A DNA stretch of 38,565 nt from Galdieria sulphuraria (taxonomy: Eukaryota > Rhodophyta > Bangiophyceae > Galdieriales > Galdieriaceae), in the NCBI RefSeq assembly GCF_000341285.1, contig NW_005178466.1, positions 180,799 to 219,363 of the forward strand. Direction: 5' to 3'. Positions 1-8,213 of this stretch are shown here, in pieces. The notes beneath the pieces were generated by a model, which worked only from the letters and a program-made list of their open reading frames with translations, had not been told where the DNA came from and ran no database searches. Numbering within the stretch: position 1 is the first letter of the stretch; each line of letters begins with the position of its first letter. The position numbers and the translations under genes were made by a program.

Positions 1-199
1 TCCAAAAACTATGTTTATCTCGTATGCCACAGCTCGAAAAGAACCAAGTTTATTATAGAACTTCAAATTGTTCAAAAGCTGTTAAATCTCTTTACTTCAC
101 TTTCCCGCCTTTGGTTACGTTCTCAACTCGCAAGTAGAATTTTGCACCATCCTTTCATCGAAGGTTGGGAATCTCGCTCAGTACCACATTGAGATAGCC
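1..199. promoter_or_regulatory. 5' flank of the first LHC gene
   Basis: Non-coding sequence upstream of the first light-harvesting gene. The only recognisable element is TTTCCCGC at 101-108, which matches the E2F consensus exactly. In an AT-rich sequence one such 8-mer may be chance, and E2F control of an antenna gene would be unexpected. I see no clear TATA box. Confidence 0.3.
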
Positions 200-986
200 A
201 TGCTGATTACGTCTGCTTTTTCGTTGAACATCAATACTTTGCCCTTAAAGCTTTCGAGTTTTCAACAGCGCCTATCTTGTATCTCACGTTTGATACGAAA
301 GAGATTTGTTTTCAAAATCTCTCCAGTAGTGGCCAGTAGTTCTAGCACTAGTAGAAGGCAAAGTCAGGCAATACCTTTCTTGAAGGCTCCTCCTTCCTTG
401 GATGGTACTATGGTTGGGGACGTTGGGTAGGCATTCTTACACACTGTGTTATCCAACTTTATGACAGTTTTGCAAAGCTTTGATCCATTAGGATTTTCAA
501 CTATCATTGATCTTCGATATCTTCGAGAGTCAGAGCTGAAGCACTGCAGGATAGCCATGCTAGCTGTTGTAGGCTTCATTGTTCAAGGTGAAGAACTAGT
601 TTTATTGCTGCGTCTCTATTTCTCTAAGACCAAATGTAGAATTTATTCATTTACCCGGAGATTTGTTTTCTAATCCTCATCCAATGCAAGCGATAGGACA
701 AGTTCCTATCTCAGGATGGATACAAATATTTCTTCTCGTTGCTATTTTAGAGATGATAGACATAGCTGCCATAAAGGAAACTCTTCAAGGGAATAGAGAG
801 CCAGGCTATTTCGGCTTCGACCCTTTGGGACTTGCGAAGGACAAACAGGCTCATGACAGATATCTTTTATCGGAACTGAAAAACGGAAGGCTTGCCATGA
901 TAGCAAGCATCGCATTCATGATTCAGAGCTCTCTATCCAGTGAAGGGATAATTGCACAACTAACACATCTCAAACTACCATTTTAA
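200..986 (+). CDS. Light-harvesting chlorophyll a-binding protein, LHCR type (3 exons)
   Basis: Exons 200-426, 478-587 and 640-986 encode 227 aa; the introns are 51 and 52 nt. The N-terminus (about 60 aa, basic and Ser-rich) looks like a plastid transit peptide. The mature part opens with [11 protein letters not shown] and GDVGFDPLGFS, the entry motif of red-algal LHCs. Helices 1 and 3 carry the chlorophyll-binding pairs ELKHCRIAM and [11 protein letters not shown], and helix 2 is [15 protein letters not shown] second FDPLGLA motif precedes helix 3, as in the family. The product should sit in the thylakoid membrane and feed energy to photosystem I, the usual partner of red-algal LHCR proteins. 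It is convergent with a second LHC gene 90 bp downstream. Confidence 0.93.
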
Positions 987-1076
987 GGGTATGTGTAAAC
1001 GGGTTTCAAGTAAATTGGGTTTGTTCACGAAATCCCTTTTTATTGTTAGAGAAACTTCCCAAAACAATTTCGAAAC

Positions 1077-1846
1077 TCAAAACAAATTCAAGCTCTGGAG
1101 TTGTTCCACCACACTTTTACCAGTCACTAGTTCCTGCACAATAAACCCAATAACAGCAATCATTGCCAAACGGCCGTTTCGTATCTCCGACTCTTGATAT
1201 CTGCAAAACGTTAAAACTGGTTCAAAAGTAGTAATAAAGTTTTCGTTACCTCCTGCGTAATTGTGGAGATTTTGCAAGACCAAGGGGATCAAATCCAAAG
1301 TCACCAGGTTCACGATCAAAGGAAAACGTAGTACGAAATGTCGCAATTTCAACTAGACTGATAAACAGAATAATTTGTATCCATCCCTCTATTGGCACCT
1401 TGTGAATAGCCGCCAAGGCATGTTTCTCGTTGAAAACATCTCCCGGAAGATGAAAAAATTCTTGTGTTATATAGCCTAGAGCAGCAAGCATAGCCACACG
1501 ACAGTGTTTTATTTCCTTTGTAGGTTAAGTAGAAGATCGACAATACCCTAGAGTTACCTACAGAAGCTCGAAGATAATCAAGATTCATGTTGTCAGAAAT
1601 ATAAAGTGGATCAAAGCTAACAATCCATATTAATTCAAAGCACAACCAGAACGATGCTTACCCTGCATCTCCAGGAATCTTTCCATCGAGCTTTTTAGGT
1701 GCTTCGAGAAAAGGAAGCGCTCTGGACTTCACAGTCATATGGAGTGAGAAGATACTCTTATTCACGGACACATGCTGCAACTTGGTCAAATGAGTGAAAC
1801 TCTTTCTCGATACGAAAAATTTACATAGGCTAGCAAAGGCAAACAT
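1077..1846 (-). CDS. Light-harvesting chlorophyll a-binding protein, LHCR type (4 exons)
   Basis: Exons on the minus strand are 1846-1662, 1616-1562, 1515-1250 and 1200-1077, giving 209 aa; introns are 45, 46 and 49 nt. The first ATG is at 1846. A basic presequence leads to ALPFLEAPKKLDG and GDAGFDPLYIS. Helix 1 is EIKHCRVAMLAALGY, helix 2 GWIQIILFISLVEIA and helix 3 [15 protein letters not shown], with the expected Glu and Arg chlorophyll ligands. [16 protein letters not shown] precedes helix 3. It is a diverged paralogue of the convergent gene at 200-986. The first intron falls at the same Gly codon in both genes, but the other introns do not coincide. Confidence 0.92.
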
Positions 1847-2588
1847 TGTGTACAAGATTGTAAACTGAGATAATCTTCACCAGATTTATCTTACTTTGGG
1901 TCAATTTGTGGCTTTCGGCTGCAGAGATTTATTTCTGACAGTACATTGTTCTCTGCTTTTATCCAAATGAACTCTGAGCTGAGATCAACCACTTTATCTG
2001 CTTTCAATATCCTTGTTTTATCGATTTTCCTATCAAACGCTTGCTATTGAAACATCTTTTCAAAATCCGTCATATTGTCTACTATTTCCACTAAAGTTTC
2101 AACAAGTCTTGTCAATACGAGGAATTTTAAGAATTTGCAAAAGTTAAGTAAAAAGAGGAAGAGAACTATTGTGCGTATCCCTAAGTTTTGTTCCAAGGTT
2201 GTTTCATTTTACGTAGCAGCAAGGTAGCAACTTGAACAATTTGTTATTTCTTGAATGTTCTGGCCTTCAACTTTGTAAGAATAGCTTTCTCAAGAAAGTG
2301 GACGAGCCTTTAACGTTTCATTGTTTCTAATCTGCCCAATGGCTATAAAGTTCTTTGCAAACTAAAATAATACTCAAAGAGTCATAGAAAGAGAAATGGT
2401 ACAGGTTCCTCAAGAAAGGAAACCATGGTTACCTCAAAAACATTCAGTTCAAAGCAAGGCGCGATAAATTCTCATTCGAAATGAAAAGAACCATACTAAT
2501 TTATCCAGATTTGTTTTATTTGTTATTCTACATAAATATTTCTCGTTATCAAAGGTCACTAGAACATCAAGCAGAATCATCCACAATC
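1847..2588. other. Intergenic region between divergent LHC and HSP20 genes
   Basis: About 740 bp without a supported gene. It should hold the promoter of the minus-strand LHC gene and the distal promoter of the HSP20 gene. I see no repeat or RNA gene. Confidence 0.5.
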
Positions 2589-2601
2589 TTCTCGAAATTT
2601 C
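2589..2601 (+). promoter_or_regulatory. Heat-shock element
   Basis: TTCTCGAAATTTC has three alternating pentamer cores (TTC-nn-GAA-nn-TTC) with perfect 2-nt spacing, the canonical HSF trimer site. It lies 61 bp upstream of the HSP20 start codon. This makes heat-induced transcription of that gene very likely. Confidence 0.75.
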
Positions 2602-2662
2602 GAAAATGACAATTTAAGGATCGCACTTGCTCAATAATCGAATCTGAGGAACCAATAGAAAA

Positions 2663-3202
2663 ATGAGTTCGTTACTTCCATTTGTAGATTTTCTCGACCC
2701 TTGGGATGTCTTTGAGCGTGCCAGTTGGTCACTGGACAGTGACACTGAAAGACCAGAACAGACGGAAGGAAAGAATGAGTCCAACCGTAAACGTGGGGGA
2801 AGAAAAGGATGGGTGCCAAGAGTAGAAGTAACCGAGGATGAGCAAGGAAATCTGAATTTAGACGCCGAAGTGCCTGGGGTAAATTCAGAAAACCTGCAAC
2901 TGGATGTTCGAGAGGGCTCGCTGGTTATTTCTGGTGTTAAACGACGTCAAACTGAGGTTACTCAAAACCAAGTTGAGAATGACAAAGACGAAGTGAAAAG
3001 GCCACCGGCAAAGAAATCAAAGAAGGACCACCCTTATGTGTACTCAGAGAGACAATATGGCAAATTCCGAAGAGTCGTAAAACTTCCTAAAGAAGTGGAT
3101 GTATCCAAAATAACAGCTTCATGTAAGGACGGTGTTCTTCATGTTTTTATACCTGTACAAGAAGAAGCATCGAAAATAAGTGTACCTATCGAGTTCTCCT
3201 GA
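2663..3202 (+). CDS. Small heat-shock protein, HSP20/alpha-crystallin family
   Basis: Single-exon 179-aa ATP-independent chaperone. The N-terminal arm begins with LLPFVDFLDPWDVFERA. The alpha-crystallin domain runs from about residue 50 to the end: WVPRVEVTEDEQGNLNLDAE, then LDVREGSLVISGVKR, a Lys-rich acidic-basic insertion of about 30 residues (112-140), then YGKFRRVVKLPKEVD and CKDGVLHVFIP. The C-terminus has an I-x-V type motif (KISVPIE) that normally docks neighbouring dimers in the oligomer. The insertion within the domain is longer than in plant class I proteins. There is no obvious targeting peptide, so a cytosolic or nuclear location is likely. A perfect heat-shock element lies just upstream, and AATAAA occurs just after the stop codon. 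Confidence 0.93.
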   Translation: MSSLLPFVDFLDPWDVFERASWSLDSDTERPEQTEGKNESNRKRGGRKGWVPRVEVTEDEQGNLNLDAEVPGVNSENLQLDVREGSLVISGVKRRQTEVTQNQVENDKDEVKRPPAKKSKKDHPYVYSERQYGKFRRVVKLPKEVDVSKITASCKDGVLHVFIPVQEEASKISVPIEFS

Positions 3203-3237
3203 CTTTTCATAAATAAATGCTTGCGTTCTCAGAGACT

Positions 3238-5940
3238 TCAAAAGTTCAATATGTATTCATCTTCGGGAACTTTCTGACACCACGATTCTAAACACCGAAA
3301 TGCCAATTGCCTGCATAAGCTATCTGAATCCTTACGGGAAGTCTCTATCCAATGATCAACGAGACTGCGGAAAAATGTCGTGCGATATCGTTGTTCTATT
3401 TCCTTTGCTTCTCTAGTGTTGGAAATTTGAAGTGAAATCACAAGAGCAATTAGCACAGACCGACGGATATTGCAGTTTGAATGCTGTAGATGAATAAATG
3501 CTGAAATATTAATGGTCAAAACTTGGAAACAGACAGAGCTTAGCAATACTTACCTATTTGGGTGAGGGCTTGTAACATTTCTCCATAGGAAGGGCAGGAT
3601 TTGCCAGCACAGAAAATGAAAACTGAGAGAGTCGAGATAGACTGTGCCAGAAGAACTTCACGACTTTCAGGAAACATTGCCTTTTTTTGAGTGAGCTTGG
3701 AAACTTCAGTCCATATCGAAAAGAACGCCTCCAAAGAGATAGGTGAAAACCTACATCGCTTTAGAGACTTAAAAGTTTTTCAAGAACACATACCTATTCT
3801 TAATCATACGAGAATTTTGGAGTTTCAATTTACGCAACGAAAAATGAAGACTTTTCAAGACTGTTCCTGTGAAACGTTCTTCATTTTCAGTATCGTGATC
3901 AATCTGTTCTGTAGAATTTTCTCTTGTCCTATTGTCTCCTGTGAAAAGCTCGCGATTACCAGACAATTGCTCCGAGGCATTCACCAAAAGATTTAATGCA
4001 TTGCATTTATCTTGCAAGTGTGCGTTGTCTGACTGAAAAACATTTGAAATCAGACTTCTAAAGAAGATCAATGGAGAAAACTCTGCCAATTGAAGTAATG
4101 TGCTCTGACGAAGTTCAGCCAAAAGGGTTGCTTCCTTGCAAGGATCAACTGCATTCGGATCCAAAAGAAACACAGCCATAACTAATTCTGATATAGCACC
4201 TTCTGCGGCACGTGAACGGCTATTTACCATTGACTGTAATTGCTTTAATCCATTGATAAATAAGGATAGGCTCCACGACTCTTCAGTTTCTTGCTTCCGG
4301 AATTTCCGAAAAAGAATTAGTAACTCACTCACTGTTGAAGGTGCTACTTCTTTTCTTCTACAATGGTCAGTTTCCTCGTCATCTGATTCTATTTCGCTTT
4401 CTTCATCACTATCACTAACTTGGTAAGGTTCTAAAAACTCGGAACCATTATTCCCCTTGGCATCATTTACATTAAGTTTCGAAAACTTCCTTTCTATCTC
4501 ATCTTGTACCGAAAGGCTTGGTATCTTACGAGCAATCGAACTCAAATCAGCAGAAGTTGAGGTATCTGACTCTAAAGAATCAGGTGTAACTTTAAAAGTC
4601 TTGTTCCGGGAAGATTGCAAACAAGTTACACTTTCGAGGTTCTGCGAAGGCTTAAAATCCTCGATCTGTTCAGTGAGTATAGGACTGTCCACATTAAACA
4701 TACGTCCAAGTTGCTTTCCAACTGTCCATCCCATATACCTAACATCTGCCTCCGTATTTCCAAGCCGAAACTGAATGCCACCGGTAATTGCGTGAAGTAT
4801 TTTAGCAGAATGAAGGTAGTCCAAATCTACTTCTTTAAGGTAACATAGTAAGATTCTAGTGATTTGAAATTGATAAGGGATACTCTGAGATGAAACCAGT
4901 TGGGTTGATGACCAAAGCGATACGAACTGATCTAAAATGTGCAGACGTTCAGATTCATCACAAATATGCAAAAATATCTCGGACAATATGGAAATTCCGG
5001 AAATGCTTATTAGTTGCCTTCTGGGAACAAAGAGCAACAAACTTTTCCTAGCAAAACTATTTCTCTTTGAAATATCAACGAGACAAAACTCAACAAGCGA
5101 GAGACATCCTTCATCAGACTCTATAACAGCCATTAAGTCTGACAGCATTTTCTCCATGAATGCTGGAGACACACTGGCAAGCCAATATGTCAACTGTGTA
5201 GGACAAGCAGTACTTTTCCTGTCATAGAATGAAAAACAGCAATGAAAGAAATGTTTAAACTGTCCAATAGCACAAATGCGAGTTATTAAGGTAGAAATTA
5301 ACTTGTCTTCATCTGTTGCCAAAGAGTCAATCGCTTTCGGCGAATGAAGAACTTGCATATCTAAAATAGCCTCAAAAAGATTTTCATAATACTCATCAGA
5401 TTCGAAGCTAATATTTTCCCTTTTGACATAGTTGAAAATTCTGTCAGGAAGCGACACCAGGAGACTTATATCGTGTGCTGTCCAAAGTTTCAAGGAACAC
5501 AAGTTGTCTAGCAAATGAACTAGTCCAGCTTTCGAAAAAACTCTTCTTATGCACTTCACGAACAATGAAATAGAAACCTTCCTTTGTTTGAGCGATTCCA
5601 AAAAAACCTCCAGTAAAAGCAAGGGCGGCCCACAGCCAATAAACGATTCTAATACGATAAAGGAGTCAGGACGGCCAAAAATCTCGTCTAGTCTTTGTGT
5701 TGCACTAGACAAAAATATAGTCTTCAGGGACGTTTCATATAATTTGCCTAGTTGAGTTGACAGCTTTCCACGAAAACTCGAGAAAAGATGAGACAGCTCC
5801 TCAACTGCCGCTATCACGTTTTCGTCCGAAATAGGATCCCTTTCAGTCTTCAAATTTCTCTTTAGTAAGTAAAGATTATATGTCCCCCTTTCAGTTATGC
5901 TTTCATTAGTCTTGTGGTTTGCCAATCCTTCCAGATACAT
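3238..5940 (-). CDS. TELO2: TEL2/TELO2, subunit of the TTT complex (3 exons)
   Basis: Exons 5940-3794, 3750-3554 and 3500-3238 (introns 43 and 53 nt) give 868 aa, close to human TELO2 (837 aa). TEL2, with TTI1 and TTI2, is the co-chaperone that matures PIKK kinases such as TOR, ATM and ATR through HSP90. It is an alpha-solenoid with no catalytic motif, so recognition rests on order and local similarity. VRYMGWTVGKQLGRMF is followed by a Ser/acidic linker beginning EPYQVSDSDEESE, where human and yeast proteins have their CK2 sites. Then come NRFSPISLEAFFSIW across the first splice junction, LSVFIFCAGKSCP, NCNIRRSVLIALVISLQ and DSDSLCRQLAFRCLE, all lining up with the TELO2 C-terminal domain. 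The ATG at 5940 is preceded in frame by TTGCAG, so an extra 5' exon cannot be excluded. Confidence 0.87.
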
Positions 5941-6498
5941 AAGCTGCAACTAAACGGAAATTCTCCGAAAAATTCAATCCATAAGAATTGTTTATTAAAG
6001 AGATTGTTGTACTCATTGACTTGGTAGTTGGCAAAGTATATATACGAATTCACCACATTTCATTTGTTTGGAATCTCGGTACTGATAAGAAAACAATTTG
6101 TCGTTCACTACAAGAGACCACAAACGATAAGTACGACTGGGAGTATCCCTTCACCACATTTGTTTTATCGCAATGATTATAGACATAAATAATGTGCAAT
6201 TGCTTGGAATATTACAGTATCCTTGTTGTCTTAAGCAAGCTATTTGGAAGATCTCTTTTGAATGCAAAATACTTACACTTTTCTTCTGCGCCAACCCAAC
6301 AAGTCTCCAAAATCAAACGTTGAAAAAGATATATACACAAGCGAACAAGCAACTAAAGAAAATCTTCTTCAAAATCGAGCTTTTGCTAACAGAAAAGCTC
6401 TAACAGAAAAGAGCGAGCTAGAAAGCACTAAAGATTCAAACGAACCGAATGTGACTAGTTTGATGACGCTATAATAAAAAGAACTTCTCGGAAATAAA
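5941..6498. other. Intergenic region upstream of TELO2
   Basis: About 560 bp between the YVH1-like gene end and the TELO2 start, both on the minus strand. It contains an imperfect tandem repeat built on CTAACAGAAAAG at about 6385-6412. No gene is supported. Confidence 0.45.
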
Positions 6499-7028
6499 TT
6501 ACTTCTCAATCTTACAGTCGACTCTTCTTTTCGGTATTTTCAAAGATGGAGTTACCCAGTTTCCACCTAACAACTTTATGAAAATAAGTCTGTAATCTTT
6601 GTAAAGACTCACTTACACGAGCACTTTTCACCAAACCAAGTATAACTTCCTATTCTACACTTACACTTGGGACAACTCAATTTTCCTTCATCGTTCGAAA
6701 GATCTTGAGACCAAGGTACTTGTTGAAGAAACAACGCACTACAACTAGGATTCTCCGCGCTCCCTTTTTCTTCTATTTGTCCCTCTACCAGTCTGGTCTG
6801 CGCCTTGTATTCTTTGTGCTCGATCAGGTCTACGTCACGAAAGAGGACAAAGCTACATCGACGACAGGTATATACAGCTTTTCCAATACTTCGTTCTTTT
6901 ACTTTCTGGAAAGAAGTAGTAGTCGATACAGGCTTGTACCTTTCAGTAAACTTCTCACTTGCACTGCAATGTTTATTTGGCGCTTCCATAAAAGCGAGTT
7001 TTTCAAGTTGTTCAGGTGTTATGGCCAT
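6499..7028 (-). CDS. YVH1-type zinc-binding domain protein lacking the phosphatase domain (2 exons)
   Basis: Exons 7028-6617 and 6566-6499 (intron 50 nt) encode 159 aa. The sequence is the C-terminal zinc-binding domain of YVH1/DUSP12: YTCRRCSFVLF, then a conserved SCSALFLQQVPW, KLSCPKCKCRIGSYTWFG, KCSCGNWVTPSF and KIPKRRVD, the last two spanning the splice junction. These supply the paired Cys ligands expected for two zincs. Normal YVH1 proteins carry an N-terminal dual-specificity phosphatase (HCxxGxxRS) of about 180 aa. Here only about 50 residues precede the zinc domain, and an in-frame stop lies about 30 nt upstream of the ATG. In yeast the zinc domain alone supports 60S ribosome assembly (release of Mrt4). 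A ribosome-biogenesis role is therefore inferred. Confidence 0.85.
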
Positions 7029-7484
7029 GGAAGAACAGAACGACAGCTTGTCTAATCAACGGACGAAACTCCAAATTCTGTTGAAACACTTTATTTCATT
7101 CTCCAAAACATTAAAAGTAGGCTATTTGAAAATGTCTTTCATCACTTGTTACCAGCTTATTCGCCGGTTTCACTTTATTCAAACGTCAAGACAAACGCTA
7201 TTTACAAACAAAAACTGAATTCCATATCAAACGCAGTCCTCAGTTATCATTTATGTCTAACATTTACCAATCACTCCTCCAGCTGCTTCATCGACGCTTC
7301 AAACATGAAAGCAAATGGTAAAATTTTAGCCCACTAAAGTTGAGACTACTTTGTCTTACTGCAACAACGACTGGCATAATGACATAAACCTTCTACACAG
7401 CTTCTAACGAATAGCTTGCTCTCAATAATAAATTAAACGAAATTAAAGTAGATTAAAGTTCTATAATTTCGTCAGAGTACAATG
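7029..7484. other. Intergenic region upstream of the YVH1-like gene
   Basis: About 455 bp without a convincing gene. I looked here on the minus strand for a phosphatase exon belonging to the YVH1-like gene and found no HCxxGxxRS-like coding stretch. Confidence 0.4.
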
Positions 7485-7673
7485 TTACCCATTCAAACAT
7501 TTAGTCTTTGTCGCACATTGCTTAAGACAAAGGAGCTTCGTTCTACAGGCATGGAATGCTATTTTTGAATGTTTCGAGCAAGATAGACCAAATTCCCCTG
7601 TGGCATAATAGCTGCTTAATATAGCTGGAAAGAAAATATAAAGAGACAGTGAGAAAAGAATGAAACTTTTCAT
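7485..7673 (-). CDS. Possible small secreted Cys-rich peptide
   Basis: A 62-codon ORF from ATG 7673. It starts MKSFILFSLSLYIFFPAILS, which has the shape of a signal peptide, with a possible cleavage site near residues 20-25. The rest is short, basic and has five Cys (spacing C-x10-C-x5-C-x3-C-x5-C). An odd Cys number in the mature part is unusual for a disulfide-rich peptide, and a missing exon is possible. I do not recognise a family. It stands alone between the YVH1-like gene and the CDT2 promoter. It could be a chance ORF. Confidence 0.3.
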   Translation of the reverse strand: MKSFILFSLSLYIFFPAILSSYYATGEFGLSCSKHSKIAFHACRTKLLCLKQCATKTKCLNG

Positions 7674-7825
7674 GTCCACTAAAGTTCCTTTGAACGGTTG
7701 CAGTTTAAAAGCGAAACAATAAACGTTTCCATTTGAACAAAAAGATATTGAACGCCTCGAAAAATATTTGAGAAACCTGAAAAGTTTGAGACTAGGAACA
7801 ACTAAAAATCAAATAAACCAAGGCT

Positions 7826-8065
7826 TTACTGAATAATCAGTAGTTCACAGAAAGGGTCGTTTGCTTTTCGAAGACATAAAAAAATCAACTTGTCTTCATT
7901 TTGCGGTAGGAAATGTTTTCTTTGAATGTCTTCTGTCTCGTCTGTTCTGGTGGGTTTTACAGTGACTGAAGGTCGTCTTTGCATTCGCAAAGGTTTTTGT
8001 GTTAAAAGTTGGTTCCGTTTACGCGGCTCTCGCTGCTGACCCTCGAAAGTTCTTTGACCCGCCAT
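7826..8065 (-). CDS. Hypothetical small basic protein
   Basis: A 79-codon ORF from ATG 8065, divergent from CDT2. The product begins MAGQRTFEGQQREPRKRNQL, is basic in its first half and mixed in charge later, with no membrane segment. No stop codon over this length in AT-rich DNA and the polar composition favour real coding. The start codon lies inside the CCCGCC/GGCGGG inverted repeat at 8057-8082, so at least part of that repeat would be transcribed. I do not recognise a family. It may equally be an unexpressed ORF in the CDT2 promoter. Confidence 0.33.
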   Translation of the reverse strand: MAGQRTFEGQQREPRKRNQLLTQKPLRMQRRPSVTVKPTRTDETEDIQRKHFLPQNEDKLIFLCLRKANDPFCELLIIQ

Positions 8066-8082
8066 GTGAGAAAATGGCGGGT
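8057..8082. promoter_or_regulatory. Inverted repeat with GGCGGG cores upstream of CDT2
   Basis: ACCCGCCAT and ATGGCGGGT form a perfect 9-bp inverted repeat separated by 8 nt (8066-8073). The GGCGGG core resembles E2F/DP sites, though the usual TTT(C/G) lead is ATG here, so it is not an exact E2F match. It lies 131 bp upstream of the CDT2 ATG at 8214. Cell-cycle regulation is only a suggestion. Confidence 0.35.
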
Positions 8083-8213
8083 TTTACACTCCCTCTTTCT
8101 CCCGCTTCAATCAAATATGGATTCCAAATACTCACATCCTCCTTTTCATATGTGCTGAAAAATACTTTTAAAAGGCTCTTCCCACGCTTAAAAAGAACAG
8201 CTTTCAACTTGAC

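Noticed and set aside
101-108. Exact E2F consensus upstream of the first LHC gene
   Set aside because: A single 8-mer upstream of a photosynthesis gene is weak evidence; it is noted in the flank entry but not called a site.
6705-7218. Long plus-strand ORFs opposite the YVH1-like gene
   Set aside because: They are antisense to a clearly conserved zinc-domain gene, and their translation shows no domain or biased composition of its own.
8019-8207. Minus-strand ORF in the CDT2 promoter ending GSKNFRGSAARAA
   Set aside because: It has no ATG start, overlaps the better ORF at 7826-8065 in another frame, and I could find no intron that joins the two sensibly.
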